Positions 12,091 through 27,300 of a DNA stretch of 64,000 nt are shown here, piece after piece. Origin of the DNA: Watersipora subatra (taxonomy: Eukaryota; Bryozoa; Gymnolaemata; Cheilostomatida; Watersiporidae); assembly GCF_963576615.1 (NCBI RefSeq), contig NC_088718.1:26528377-26592376 (forward strand), given 5' to 3'. The notes beneath the pieces are model-generated. The model made no database searches. It saw nothing but the letters and a program-made list of their open reading frames with translations, and was not told the origin of the DNA. A program made the translations under genes and the position numbers. How positions within the stretch are numbered: the first letter of the stretch is position 1; the number at the start of each line of letters is the position of its first letter.

Positions 12091-13322
12091 TTATAGGGGG
12101 CACCATAGAGGCCAAACTTTATTCTGGCTGTTTTCTGAAGATTGCCATATTTCTAGGCACTTTTAAAAACTAATATTTTGCCAGTCAATTTTTTGATATT
12201 CCCTGGATTATTTGATGTACTGTCCTCACAGGGTTAAAGAACTGAGTTCAACTGATTCAGGTTCATATTGTTTATTTGAAACTCAAACCGTGAAAACTAA
12301 ATTAAAAGCGTAACATAATGACATAAAATATTTTGGCATGTGTTTGTAGAAGCTTATATCAGTAGGCAATTTGCACGCTTTCAACCTATATAAAATCAAT
12401 AAAATATCTATGTTCTATAATATGCAAATGCTACAATAATTACCTGAATGATTGCTAGTAATATAAATTGCATACCTCTTTGGCCTTCTACCCAGGTAAG
12501 GCAGTAAAAAGACTTGATCACTTGTATGTCAAGCTATGACTGTTGATAAAGTGTAGATATAAAAAACTACACGCTGCCAACTAGCAGAGTATCTTGGTAT
12601 AAAAATGGCTTAGTACAAATCAGCAGAGTTTATTTACTGTTGGCTATAACATAAACAAAAATACAATTTATTGCAAAATGGCAATGCAAAAGCTATGAAT
12701 CTCTCTAGCTTAGCTAAAAATACACAAAATAGGATTAAAATGGTCAATTTGATTCATAGGCAGCATCAGTGCAATCTACAAGCATAGATTATATAAACAA
12801 GCTTCACTAACTAAGCTATTATATTATATTGTCGTTAATGCGATGATGATCTCCGTAGGCTATTCCATAGGCGCTAGGTGAATTTGAAGTTTGTTTACTA
12901 CGTTTGATAGGAGATGACAGCAGCACTCCATGGCTAGCACATGTTGAGAAAATTGTTGAACCAAAAGCACCAAGTAATAATAATAATAACAAGATAAAGC
13001 TTAATACATAATGTAGTTACAAGTTAGCTGTCTGATGTTATTGCAGGAAATTCACATTATAAATGTGCAGCTGAATCGGTAAAATCAGCATTGTCCAATA
13101 GGATTGCTCGATTTTGTATGTAGGGGAATATAACTCCATTATTTGTTGGAGTTGCTTTCCCAAATCTTCAAATACAAAAAAAAACCTTTGTGAAGATTTT
13201 TCACGCAGTATCTCACTATATTGGAACTCTCCATAAAAAAAATGCCTCAAGCAGGCAATTTTCACTTAGGTCCATGACCTTGCCACAACATTTTTCCAAA
13301 AAGTGCTTTGGCCTAGCACCTA

Positions 13323-14498
13323 TGTGGCCTGAAAACTTTCTTCTTTAAGATAAAATTGAACAATTCGTAATTGGACAAAAGTGCTAAAATTGCTGTTTAT
13401 GTTCATCAAACAGCTGTTAAATTTTAAAAGATTCAACTGTGCCAGCCTGTGGTTTTTTGAACTCTGCATCCCTTTTCAACCTACCAACATACCAATCTCT
13501 GCTTTAAGTTTTGAACGTGTAAAAACGCTAAATAGTTTGCTATAGTTCGCAGAATATAGGAATTTACTTTTAGTAATCATATCAGTCAGTAGTACTTTAC
13601 ATAGCTGTAAAATTTCGCAACAACCATTGAAATACCCCAGGTGAAACATGTGGTATTTGAATGGTTACTCATGTGATATCCTATACTAACATATAATGCA
13701 AGATCCATGTGGTCTCTGACCTACTGTCATAGATTAATTGAAAGTGGTCTATTTTCCTGCTGAATAGTTGAATTCTCTGGAACCATTGAGGTTACAGAGA
13801 ATTCTGAACCTCCGAACCTTCTGAATCTACCTCACAAATTAGGTTTCAAAGTTGATATCCCCATTATCTCACTAAGAAAATGTTTAGATCCAACCAATCT
13901 TTGCAATGAAACAGGATTTGTAAGAAAAAGATTATTGCCTCATGCCATAGAAGCCATTATTTAATACCGATTTGCTTGAAGAGAAAATGTCTGTATTACA
14001 AGAAAACCTGCATTTTTAGCTTATAGTCCTGTTAGGTTTCAAAGTCTTTCATCAACTTAACTTTACAATGTCAAGTCAAGGTCAAATCTCTATTCTCGAG
14101 GTCAAATCGTATTTTCAGCAAAACTACACCTAAAAATGGACTGTGTCACGAACGAATGATTAGTTGTCCCAGAGTTAACTCAGCCTAATCCAATCGCTTC
14201 AAAGTTTTAATGAGAAGATGACTATTTGACTATATTTTATATTTACAAGTCGAGAAATAGTTTGTACAGTTTATTCAAGCTTTCAAAGTTTGTGAGGACA
14301 ATTTCACAATAACTTTTTAACAATTGAAAGCAGCAACTGTTTCTAGAAAAGTCACTAAAGAATATTACAGTACAAAAACTGCAGTCTTTTCAAGTAAAAT
14401 TCTGATGGTTCACATAGCTTTTTTCCGATAATTATGAATATCAATTTTGGGTTTTATATTATTCTATGTATCTCACCATAGAATAAAATTTGTTAATC
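13323..14498. other. unique-looking spacer, nothing recognised
   Basis: AT-rich sequence between the TIR-bounded element and the 27-bp array. I see no gene, terminal repeat or tandem repeat. Confidence 0.4.
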
Positions 14499-15337
14499 TA
14501 TGATCTTTATCTACCTCAACTCTTCAAGGATCTTTATCTTCCTCAACTCTTTAAGGATCTTTATCTACCTCAATTCTTTAAGGGTCTTCATCTCCCTCAA
14601 ATTTTTAAGGGTCTTTATCTTCCTCAACTCTTTAAGGATCTTTATCTCCCTCAACTCTTTAAGTATCTTTATCTTCCTCAACTCTTTAAGGATCTTTACC
14701 TTCCTCAACTCTTTAAGGATCTTTATTTTTCTCAACTCTTTAAGGATCTTTGTCTCTCTCAACTCTTTAAGGATCTTTATCTCTCTCAACTCTTTAAGGA
14801 TCTTTATCTTCCTCAACTCGTTAAGGATCTTTATCTTCCTCAACTCTTTAAGGATCTTTATCTTCTTCAACTATTCAAGGATCTTTATCTTCCTCATCTC
14901 TTTAAGGATCTTTATCTCTCTCAACTCTTTAAGGATCTTTATCTTCCTCTACTCTTTAAGGATCTTTATCTTCGTCAACTCTTTAAGGATCTTTATCTTC
15001 TTCAACTCTTTAAGGATCTTTATCTTCCTCAACTCTTTAAGGATCTTTATCTTCCTCAATTCTTTAAGGATCTTTACCTTCCTCAACTCTTTAAGGATCT
15101 TTATTTTTCTCAACTCTTTAAGGATCTTTGTCTCTCTCAACTCTTTAAGGATCTTTATCTCTCTCAACTCTTTAAGGATCTTTATCTTCCTCAACTCTTT
15201 GAGGATCTTCATCTTCCTCAACTCTTTAAGGATCTTTATCTTCCTCAACTCTTTAAGGATCTTTATCTTCCTCATCTCTTTAAGGATCTTTATCTTCTTC
15301 AACTCTTTAAGGATCTTTATCTTCCTCAACTCTTTAA

Positions 15338-15370
15338 GGATTTTTTTTTCCTCAACTCTTTATTGATCTT
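15338..15370. repeat. 26-bp marker unit in the 27-bp array (first of seven)
   Basis: A variant unit with nine T in a row after aagga and tattgatc in place of taaggatc; it is 26 bp, not 27. Further copies end (TGA) at 20711, 23896, 26595, 29294, 33937 and 34908. Each shifts the reading frame by one and places a stop in the hydrophobic plus frame. Confidence 0.9.
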
Positions 15371-18300
15371 TATCTTCCTCAACTCTTTAAGGATCATTAT
15401 CTCTTTCAACTCTTTAAGGATCTTTATCTTCTTCAACTATTCAAGGATCTTTATCTTCCTCATCTCTTTAAGGATCTTTATCTCTCTCAACTCTTTAAAG
15501 ATCTTTATCTTCCTCAACTCTTTAAGAATCTTTATCTTCGTCAACTCTTTAAGGATCTTTATCTTCTTCAACTCTTTAAGGATCTTTATCTTCCTCAACT
15601 CTTTAAGGATCTTTATCTTCCTCAATTCTTTAAGGATCTTTATCTCCCTCAACTCTTTAAGGATCTTTGTCTCCCTCAACTCTTTAAGTATCTTTACCTT
15701 CCTCAACTCTTTAAGGATCTTTACCTTCCTCAACTCTTTAAGGATCTTTATTTTTCTCAACTCTTTAAGGATCTTTGTCTCTCTCAACTCTTTAAGGATC
15801 TTTATCTCTCTCAACTCTTTAAGGATCTTTATCTTCCTCAACTCGTTAAGGATCTTTATCTTCCTCAACTCTTTAAGGATCTTTATCTTTTTCAACTCTT
15901 TAAGGATCTTTATCTTCCTCAACTCTTTAAGGATTTTTATCTTCCTCAACTCTTTAAAGATTTTTATATTCCTCAACTCTTTAAGGATCTTTATCTCCCT
16001 CAACTCTTTAAAGATCTTCATCTACCTCAACTCTTCAAGGATCTTTATCTTCCTCAACTCTTTAAGGATCTTTATCTCTCTCAACTCTTTAAGGATCTTT
16101 ATCTACCTCAACTCTTTAAGGATCTTTATCTTCCTCAACTCTTTAAGGATCTTTATCTACTTCAACTCTTCAAGGATCTTTATCTTCCTCAACTCTTTAA
16201 GGATCTTTATCTTCCTCAACTCTTCAAGGATCTTTATCTTCTTCAACTCTTTAAGGATCTTTATCTACCTCAACTCTTCAAGGATCTTTATCTTCCTCAA
16301 CTCTTTAAGGATCTTTATCTACTTCAACTCTTCAAGGATCTTTATCTTCCTCAACTCTTTAAGGATCTTTATCTTCCTCAACTCTTTAAGGATCTATATC
16401 TTCTTCAACTCTTTAAGGATCTTTATCTACCTCAACTCTTCAAGGATCTTTATCTTCCTCAACTCTTTAAGGATCTTTATCTACCTCAATTCTTTAAGGG
16501 TCTTCATCTCCCTCAACTCTTTAAGGGTCTTTATCTTCCTCAACTCTTTAAGGATCTTTATCTTCCTCAACTCTTTAACGATCTTTATCTTCCTCAACTC
16601 TTTAAGGATCTTCATCTACCTCAACTCTTTAAGGATCTTTACCATCCTCAACTCTTTAAAGATCTTCATCTACCTCAACTCTTCAAGGATCTTTATCTAC
16701 CTCAACTCTTTAAGGATCTTTATCTTCCTCAACTCTTTAAGGATCTTTATCTACTTCAACTCTTCAAGGATCTTTATCTTCCTCAACTCTTTAAGGATCT
16801 TTATCTTCCTCAACTCTTTAAAGATCTTTATCTTCTTCAACTCTTTAAGGATCTTTATCTACCTCAACTCTTCAAGGATCTTTATCTTCCTCAACTCTTT
16901 AAGGATCTTTATCTACCTCCATTCTTTAAGGGTCTTCATCTCCCTCAACTCTTTAAGGGTCTTTATCTTCCTCAACTCTTTAAGGATCTTTATCTACCTC
17001 AACTCTTTAAGAATCTTTATCTACCTCAACTCTTTAAGGATCTTTATCTACCTCAACTCTTTAAGGATCTTTATCTTCCTCAACTCTTTAAAGATCTTCA
17101 TCTACCTCAACTCTTCAAGGATCTTTATTTTCCTCAACTCTTTAAGGATCTTTATCTTCCTCAACTCTTTAAGGATCTTTATCTACCTCAACTCTTTAAG
17201 GATCTTTATCTACCTCGACTCTTTAAGGATCTTTATCTTCCTCAACTTTTTAAGGATCTTTATCTTCCTCAACTCTTTAAGGATCTTTATCTTCCTCAAC
17301 TCTTTAAGGATCTTTATCTACCTCGACTCTTTGAGGATCTTTATCTTCCTCAACTCTTGAAGGATCTTTATTTTCCTCAACTCTTTAAGGATCTTTATCT
17401 CCCTCAACTCTTTAAGGATCTTTATCTACTTCGACTCTTTAAGGATCTTTATCTTCCTCAACTCTTTAAGGATCTTTATCTTCCTCAACTCTTTAAGGAT
17501 CATTATCTTCCTCAACTCTTTAAGGATCTTTATCTCCCTCAACTCTTTAAGGATCTTTATCTACCTCGATTCTTTAAGGATCTTTATCTTCCTCAACTTT
17601 TTAAGGATCTTTATCTTCCTCAACTCTTTAAGGATCTTTATCTTCCTCAACTCTTTAAGGATCTTTATCTACCTCGACTCTTTGAGGATCTTTATCTTCC
17701 TCAACTCTTGAAGGATCTTTATTTTCCTCAACTCTTTAAGGATCTTTATCTCCCTCAACTCTTTAAGGATCTTTATCTACTTCGACTCTTTAAGGATCTT
17801 TATCTTCCTCAACTCTTTAAGGATCTTTATCTTCCTCAACTCTTTAAGGATCTTTATCTTCCTCAACTCTTTAAGGATCTTTATCTCCCTCAACTCTTTA
17901 AGGATCTTTATCTTCCTCAACCCTTTAAGGATCTTTGTCTCTCTCAACTCTTTAAGGATCTTTATCTCCCTCAACTCCTTAAGGATCTTTATCTTCCTCA
18001 ACTCTTCAAGGATCTTAATCTTCCTCAACTCTTTAAGGATCTTTATCTTCCTCAACTCTTTAAGGATCTTTATCTTCCTCAGCTCTTTAAGGATTTTTAT
18101 CTTCCTCAACTCTTTAAAGATTTTTATATTCCTCAACTCTTTAAGGATCTTTATCTCCCTCAACTCTTTAAGTATCTTTATCTTCCTCAACTCTTTAAGG
18201 ATCTTTATCTTCCTCAACTCTTTAAGGATCTTTATCTCCCTCAACTCTTTAAGGATCTTTATCTTCCTCAACCCTTTAAGGATCTTTGTCTCTCTCAACT

Positions 18301-21300
18301 CTTTAAGGATCTTTATCTCCCTCAACTCCTTAAGGATCTTTATCTTCCTCAACTCTTTAAGGATCTTAATCTTCCTCAACTCTTCAAGGATCTTTATTTT
18401 CCTCAACTCTTTAAGGATCTTTATCTTCCTCAACTCTTTAAGGATCTTTATCTACCTCAACTCTTTAAGGATCTTTATCTACCTCAACTCTTCAAGGATC
18501 TTTATCTTCCTCAACTCTTTAAGGATCTTTATCTACCTCCATTCTTTAAGGGTCTTCATCTCCCTCAACTCTTTAAGGGTCTTTATCTTCCTCAACTCTT
18601 TCAGGATCTTTATCTACCTCAACTCTTTAAGGATCTTTATCTACCTCAACTCTTTAAGGATCTTTATCTACCTCAACTCTTTAAGGATCTTTATCTTCCT
18701 CAACTCTTTAAAGATCTTCATCTACCTCAACTCTTCAAGGATCTTTATTTTCCTCAACTCTTTAAGGATCTTTATCTTCCTCAACTCTTTAAGGATCTTT
18801 ATCTACCTCAACTCTTTAAGGATCTTTATCTACCTCGACTCTTTAAGGATCTTTATCTTCCTCAACTTTTTAAGGATCTTTATCTTCCTCAACTCTTTAA
18901 GGATCTTTATCTTCCTCAACTCTTTAAGGATCTTTATCTACCTCGACTCTTTGAGGATCTTTATCTTCCTCAACTCTTGAAGGATCTTTATTTTCCTCAA
19001 CTCTTTAAGGATCTTTATCTCCCTCAACTCTTTAAGGATCTTTATCTACTTCGACTCTTTAAGGATCTTTATCTTCCTCAACTCTTTAAGGATCTTTATC
19101 TTCCTCAACTCTTTAAGGATCTTTATCTTCCTCAACTCTTTAAGGATCTTTATCTCCCTCAACTCTTTAAGGATCTTTATCTACCTCGACTCTTTAAGGA
19201 TCTTTATCTTCCTCAACTTTTTAAGGATCTTTATCTTCCTCAACTCTTTAAGGATCTTTATCTTCCTCAACTCTTTAAGGATCTTTATCTACCTCGACTC
19301 TTTGAGGATCTTTATCTTCCTCAACTCTTGAAGGATCTTTATTTTCCTCAACTCTTTAAGGATCTTTATCTCCCTCAACTCTTTAAGGATCTTTATCTAC
19401 TTCGACTCTTTAAGGATCTTTATCTTCCTCAACTCTTTAAGGATCTTTATCTTCCTCAACTCTTTAAGGATCTTTATCTTCCTCAACGCTTTAAGGATCT
19501 TTATCTCCCTCAACTCTTTAAGGATCTTTATCTTCCTCAACCCTTTAAGGATCTTTGTCTCTCTCAACTCTTTAAGGATCTTTATCTCCCTCAACTCCTT
19601 AAGGATCTTTATCTTCCTCAACTCTTCAAGGATCTTAATCTTCCTCAACTCTTTAAGGATCTTTATCTTGCTCAACTCTTTAAGGATCTTTATCTTCCTC
19701 AGCTCTTTAAGGATTTTTATCTTCCTCAACTCTTTAAAGATTTTTATATTCCTCAACTCTTTAAGGATCTTTATCTCCCTCAACTCTTTAAGTATCTTTA
19801 TCTTCCTCAACTCTTTAAGGATCTTTGTCTCTCTCAACTCTTTAAGGATCTTTATCTCCCACAACTCTTTGAGGATCTTTATCTTCCTCAACTCTCTAAG
19901 GATCTTTATCTTCCTCAACTCTTTAAGGATCTTTATCTTCCTCATCTCTTTAAGGATTTTTATCTTTTTCAACTCTTTAAATATTTTTATATTCTTCAAC
20001 TCTTTAAGGATCTTTATCTCCCTCAACTCTTTAAGTATCTTTATCTTCCTCAACTCTTTAAGGATCTTTACCTTCCTCATCTCTTTAAGGATCTTAATCT
20101 CCCTCAACTCTTTAAGGATCTTTATCTCCCTCAACTCCTTAAAGATCTTTATCTCCCACAACTCTTTGAGGATCTTTATCTTCCTCAACTCTCTAAGGAT
20201 CTTTATCTTCCTCAACTCTTTAAGGATCTTTATCTTCCTCAACTCTTTAAGGATTTTTATCTTCCTCAACTCTTTATGGATCTTTATCTTCCTCAACTCT
20301 TTAAAGATCTTAATCTTCTTCAACTCTTTAAGAATCTTTATCTTCCTCAACTCTTTAAGGATCTTTATCTTCCTCAACTCTTTAAGGATCTTTATCTTCC
20401 TCAACTCTCTAAGGATCTTTATCTTCATCAACTCTTTAAGGATCTTTATCTTTCTCAACTCTTTAAGGATCTTTATCTTCCTCAACTCTTTAAGGATCTT
20501 TATCTTCCTCAACTCTTTAAGGATCTTTATCTTCCTCAACTCTTTGAGGATCTTCATCTTCCTCAACTCTTTAAGGATCTTTATCTTCCTCAACTCTTTA
20601 AGGATCTTTATCTTCCTCATCTCTTTAAGGATCTTTATCTTCTTCAACTCTTTAAGGATCTTTATCTTCTTCAACTCTTTAAGGATTTTTTTTTCCTCAA
20701 CTCTTTATTGATCTTTATCTTCCTCAACTCTTTAAGGATCTTTATCTTCCTCAACTCTTTAAGGATCTTTATCTCTTTCAACTCTTTAAGGATCTTTATC
20801 TTCTTCAACTATTCAAGGATCTTTATCTTCCTCATCTCTTTAAGGATCTTTATCTCTCTCAACTCTTTAAGGATCTTTATCTTCCTCAACTCTTTAAGGA
20901 TCTTTATCTTCGTCAACTCTTTAAGGATCTTTATCTTCTTCAACTCTTTAAGGATCTTTATCTTCCTCAACTCTTTAAGGATCTTTATCTTCCTCAATTC
21001 TTTAAGGATCTTTATCTCCCTCAACTCTTTAAGGATCTTTATCTCCCTCAACTCTTTAAGTATCTTTACCTTCCTCAACTCTTTAAGGATCTTTACCTTC
21101 CTCAACTCTTTAAGGATCTTTATTTTTCTCAACTCTTTAAGGATCTTTGTCTCTCTCAACTCTTTAAGGATCTTTATCTCTCTCAACTCTTTAAGGATCT
21201 TTATCTTCCTCAACTCGTTAAGGATCTTTATCTTCCTCAACTCTTTAAGGATCTTTATCTTCTTCAACTCTTTAAGGATCTTTATCTTCCTCAACTCTTT

Positions 21301-24300
21301 AATGATTTTTATCTTCCTCAACTCTTTAAAGATTTTTATATTCCTCAACTCTTTAAGGATCTTTATCTCCCTCAACTCTTTAAGTATCTTTATTTTCCTC
21401 AACTCTTTAAGGATCTTTGTCTCTCTCAACTCTTTAAGAATCTTTATCTCTCTCAACTCTTTGAGGATCTTTATCTTCCTCAACTCGTTAAGGATCTTTA
21501 TCTTCCTCAACTCTTTAAGGATCTTTATCTTCTTCAACTCTTTAAGGATCTTTATCTTCCTCAACTCTTTAAGGATTTTTATCTTCCTCAACTCTTTAAA
21601 GAGTTTTATATTCCTCAACTCTTTAAGGACCTTTATCTCCCTCAACCCTTTAAGTATCTTTATCTTCCTCAACTCTTTATGGATCTTTACCTTCCTCAAC
21701 TCTTTAAGGATCTTTATCTTCCTCAACTCTTTAAGGATCTTTGTCTCTCTCAACTCTTTAAGGATCTTTATCTCCCACAACTCTTTAAGGATCTTTATCT
21801 CCCACAACTCTTTGAGGATCTTTATCTTCCTCAACTTTCTAAGGATCTTTATCTTCCTCAACTCTTTAAGGATCTTTATCTTCCTCATCTCCTTAAGGAT
21901 CTTTATCTTCCTCAACTCTTTAAATATTTTTATATTCTTCAACTCTTTAAGGATCTTTATCTCCCTCAACTCTTTAAGTATCTTTATCTTCCTCAACTCT
22001 TTAAGGATCTTTACCTTCCTCATCTTTTTAAGGATCTTAATCTCCCTCAACTCTTTAAAGATCTTTATCTCCCTCAACTCCTTAAGGGTCTTTATCTTCC
22101 TCAACTCTTTAAGGATCTTAATCTTCCTCAACTCTTTAAGGATCTTTATCTTCCTCAACTTTTTAAGGATCTTTATCTTCCTCAGCTCTTTAAGGATTTT
22201 TATCTTCCTCAACTCTTTAAAGATTTTTATATTCCTCAACTCTTTAAGGATCTTTATCTTCCTCAACTCTTTAAGTATCTTTATCTTCCTCAACTCTTTA
22301 AGGATCTTTGTCTCTCTCAACTCTTTAAGGATCTTTATCTCCCACAACTCTTTGAGGATCTTTATCTTCCTCAACTCTCTAAGGATCTTTATCTTCCTCA
22401 ACTCTTTAAGGATCTTTATCTTCCTCATCTCTTTAAGGATCTTTATCTTCCTCAACTCTTTAAGGATCTTTATCTTCCTCAGCTCTTTAAGGATCTTTAT
22501 CTTCCTCAACTCTTTAAGGATCTTTATCTCCCTCAACTCTTTAAGGATCTTTATCTACCTCGACTCTTTAAGGATCTTTATCTTCCTCAACTCTTTAAGG
22601 ATCTTTATCTTCCTCAACTCTTTAAGGATCTTTATCTTCCTCAACTCTTTAAGGATCTTTATCTCCCTCAACTCTTTAAGGATCTTTATCTTCCTCAACT
22701 CTTTAAGGATCTTTGTCTCTCTCAACTCTTTAAGGATCTTTATCTCCCTCAACTCCTTAAGGATCTTTATCTTCCTCAACTCTTTAAGGATCTTAATCTT
22801 CCTCAACTCTTTAAGGATCTTTATCTTTCTCAACTCTTTAAGGATCTTTATCTTCCTCAGCTCTTTAAGGATTTTTCTCTTCCTCAACTCTTTAAAGATT
22901 TTTATATTCCTCAACTCTTTAAGGATCTTTATCTCCCTCAACTCTTTAAGTATCTTTATCTTCCTCAACTCTTTGAGGATCTTTGTCTCTCTTAACTCTT
23001 TAAGGATCTTTATCTCCCACAACTCTTTGAGGATCTTTATCTTCCTCAACTCTCTAAGGATCTTTATCTTCCTCACCTCTTTAAGGATCTTTATCTTCCT
23101 CATCTCTTTAAGGATTTTTATCTTTCTCAACTCTTTAAATATTTTTATATTCTTCAACTCTTTAAGTATCTTTATCTTCCTCAACTCTTTAAGGATCTTT
23201 ACCTTCCTCATCTCTTTAAGGATCTTAATCTCCCTCAACTCTTTAAGGATCTTTATCTCCCTCAACTCCTTAAGGATCTTTATCTCCCACAACTCTTTGA
23301 GGATCTTTATCTTCCCCAACTCTCTAAGGATCTTTATCTTCCTCAACTCTTTAAGGATCTTTATCTTCCTCAACTCTTTAAGGATTTTTATCTTCCTCAA
23401 CTCTTTAAAGATTTTTATATTCCTCAACTCTTTAAGGATCTTTATCTCCCTCAACTCTTTAAGGATCTTTATCTTCCTCAACTCTTTAAGGATCTTAATC
23501 TTCTTCAACTCTTTAAGGATCTTTATCTTCCTCAACTCTTTAAGGATCTTTATCTTCCTCAACTCTTTAAGGATCTTTATCTTCCTCAACTCTCTAAGGA
23601 TCTTTATCTTCCTCAACTCTTCAAGGATCTTTATCTTTCTCAACTCTTTAAGGATCTTTATCTTCCTCAACTCTTTGAGGATCTTTATCTTCCTCAACTC
23701 TTTAAGGATCTTTATCTTCCTCAACTCTTTGAGGATCTTCATCTTCCTCAACTCTTTAAGGATCTTTATCTTCCTCAACTCTTTAAGGATCTTTATCTTC
23801 CTCATCTCTTTAAGGATCTTTATCTTCTTCAACTCTTTAAGGATCTTTATCTTCCTCAACTCTTTAAGGATTTTTTTTTCCTCAACTCTTTATTGATCTT
23901 TATCTTCCTCAACTCTTTAAGGATCTTTATCTTCCTCAACTCTTTAAGGATCTTTATCTCTTTCAACTCTTTAAGGATCTTTATCTTCTTCAACTATTCA
24001 AGGATCTTTATCTTCCTCATCTCTTTAAGGATCTTTATCTCTCTCAACTCTTTAAGGATCTTTATCTTCCTCAACTCTTTAAGGATCTTTATCTTCGTCA
24101 ACTCTTTAAGGATCTTTATCTTCTTCAACTCTTTAAGGATCTTTATCTTCCTCAACTCTTTAAGGATCTTTATCTTCCTCAATTCTTTAAGGATCTTTAT
24201 CTCCCTCAACTCTTTAAGGATCTTTATCTCCCTCAACTCTTTAAGGATCTTTATCTTCCTCAACTCTTTAAGGATCTTTACCTTCCTCAACTCTTTAAGG

Positions 24301-27300
24301 ATCTTTATTTTTCTCAACTCTTTAAGGATCTTTGTCTCTCTCAACTCTTTAAGGATCTTTATCTCTCTCAACTCTTTAAGGATCTTTATCTTCCTCAACT
24401 CGTTAAGGATCTTTATCTTCCTCAACTCTTTAAGGATCTTTATCTTCTTCAACTATTCAAGGATCTTTATCTTCCTCATCTCTTTAAGGATCTTTATCTC
24501 TCTCAACTCTTTAAGGATCTTTATCTTCCTCTACTCTTTAAGGATCTTTATCTTCGTCAACTCTTTAAGGATCTTTATCTTCTTCAACTCTTTAAGGATC
24601 TTTATCTTCCTCAACTCTTTAAGGATCTTTATCTTCCTCAATTCTTTAAGGATCTTTACCTTCCTCAACTCTTTAAGGATCTTTATTTTTCTCAACTCTT
24701 TAAGGATCTTTGTCTCTCTCAACTCTTTAAGGATCTTTATCTCTTTCAACTCTTTAAGGATCTTTATCTTCTTCAACTATTCAAGGATCTTTATCTTCCT
24801 CATCTCTTTAAGGATCTTTATCTTTCTCAACTCTTTAAGGATCTTTATCTTCCTCAACTCTTTAAGAATCTTTATCTTCGTCAACTCTTTAAGGATCTTT
24901 ATCTTCTTCAACTCTTTAAGGATCTTTATCTTCCTCAACTCTTTAAGGATCTTTATCTTCCTCAATTCTTTAAGGATCTTTATCTCCCTCAACTCTTTAA
25001 GGATCTTTGTCTCCCTCAACTCTTTAAGTATCTTTACCTTCCTCAACTCTTTAAGGATCTTTACCTTCCTCAACTCTTTAAGGATCTTTATTTTTCTCAA
25101 CTCTTTAAGGATCTTTGTCTCTCTCAACTCTTTAAGGATCTTTATCTTCCTCATCTCTTTAAGGATCTTTATCTCTCTCAACTCTTTAAGGATCTTTACC
25201 TTCCTCATCTTTTTAAGGGTCTTAATCTCCCTCAACTCTTTAAAGATCTTTATCTCCCTCAACTCCTTAAGGGTCTTTATCTTCCTCAACTCTTTAAGGA
25301 TCTTAATCTTCCTCAACTCTTTAAGGATCTTTATCTTCCTCAACTTTTTAAGGATCTTTGTCTTCCTCAGCTCTTTAAGGATTTTTATCTTTCTCAACTC
25401 TTTAAAGATTTTTATATTCCTCAACTCTTTAAGGATCTTTATCTTCCTCAACTCTTTAAGTATCTTTATCTTCCTCAACTCTTTAAGGATCTTTGTCTCT
25501 CTCAACTCTTTAAGGATCTTTATCTCCCACAACTCTTTGAGGATCTTTATCTTCCTCAACTCTTTAAGGATCTTAATCTTCTTCAACTCTTTAAGGATCT
25601 TTATCTTCCTCAACTCTTTAAGGATCTTTATCTTCCTCAACTCTTTAAGGATCTTTATCTTCCTCAACTCTTTAAGGATCTTTATCTTCCTCAACTCTTT
25701 AAGGATCTTTATCTTCCTCAACTCTCTAAGGATCTTTATCTTCCTCAACTCTTCAAGGATCTTTATCTTTCTCAACTCTTTAAGGATCTTTATCTTCCTC
25801 AACTCTTTGAGGATCTTTATCTTCCTCAACTCTTTAAGGATCTTTATCTTCCTCAACTCTTTGAGGATCTTCATCTTCCTCAACTCTTTAAGGATCTTTA
25901 TCTTCCTCAACTCTTTAAGGATCTTTATCTTCCTCATCTCTTTAAGGATCTTTATCTTCTTCAACTCTTTAAGGATCTTTATCTTCCTCAACTCTTTAAG
26001 GATCTTTATCTTCCTCAACTCTTTAAGGATCTTAATCTTCTTCAACTCTTTAAGGATCTTTATCTTCCTCAACTCTTTAAGGATCTTTATCTTCCTCAAC
26101 TCTTTAAGGATCTTTATCTTCCTCAACTCTTTGAGGATCTTCATCTTCCTCAACTCTTTAAGGATCTTTATCTTCCTCAACTCTTTAAGGATCTTAATCT
26201 TCTTCAACTCTTTAAGGATCTTTATCTTCCTCAACTCTTTAAGGATCTTTATCTTCCTCAACTCTTTAAGGATCTTTATCTTCCTCAACTCTCTAAGGAT
26301 CTTTATCTTCCTCAACTCTTCAAGGATCTTTATCTTTCTCAACTCTTTAAGGATCTTTATCTTCCTCAACTCTTTGAGGATCTTTATCTTCCTCAACTCT
26401 TTAAGGATGTTTATCTTCCTCAACTCTTTGAGGATCTTCATCTTCCTCAACTCTTTAAGGATCTTTATCTTCCTCAACTCTTTAAGGATCTTTATCTTCC
26501 TCATCTCTTTAAGGATCTTTATCTTCTTCAACTCTTTAAGGATCTTTATCTTCCTCAACTCTTTAAGGATTTTTTTTTCCTCAACTCTTTATTGATCTTT
26601 ATCTTCCTCAACTCTTTAAGGATCTTTATCTTCCTCAACTCTTTAAGGATCTTTATCTCTTTCAACTCTTTAAGGATCTTTATCTTCTTCAACTATTCAA
26701 GGATCTTTATCTTCCTCATCTCTTTAAGGATCTTTATCTCTCTCAACTCTTTAAGGATCTTTATCTTCCTCAACTCTTTAAGGATCTTTATCTTCGTCAA
26801 CTCTTTAAGGATCTTTATCTTCTTCAACTCTTTAAGGATCTTTATCTTCCTCAACTCTTTAAGGATCTTTATCTTCCTCAATTCTTTAAGGATCTTTATC
26901 TCCCTCAACTCTTTAAGGATCTTTATCTCCCTCAACTCTTTAAGGATCTTTATCTTCCTCAACTCTTTAAGGATCTTTACCTTCCTCAACTCTTTAAGGA
27001 TCTTTATTTTTCTCAACTCTTTAAGGATCTTTGTCTCTCTCAACTCTTTAAGGATCTTTATCTCTCTCAACTCTTTAAGGATCTTTATCTTCCTCAACTC
27101 TTTAAGGATCTTTATCTTCCTCAACTCTTTAAGGATCTTTGTCTCTCTCAACTCTTTAAGGATCTTTATCTCCCACAACTCTTTAAGGATCTTTATCTCC
27201 CACAACTCTTTGAGGATCTTTATCTTCCTCAACTTTCTAAGGATCTTTATCTTCCTCAACTCTTTAAGGATCTTTATCTTCCTCATCTCCTTAAGGATCT

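Larger units (their letters stand above)
8771..13322 (-). mobile_element. TIR-bounded 4.55 kb DNA-transposon-like element
   Basis: The left end begins taggtgctaggccaa (8771) and the right end is its exact inverse (13308-13322). The inverted similarity continues inward: gcaaggtcttggac at 8820 matches gcaaggtcatggac read inversely near 13280, and gagatactgcg at 8886 matches an inverse copy near 13214. Terminal inverted repeats are therefore at least 150 bp long with divergence and small gaps. TGT flanks both sides (8768-8770 and 13323-13325), a possible 3-bp target duplication. Inside is a spliced minus-strand gene (12090-9403). I do not recognise the superfamily. Both the element call and the duplication need an alignment with other copies. 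Confidence 0.65.
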
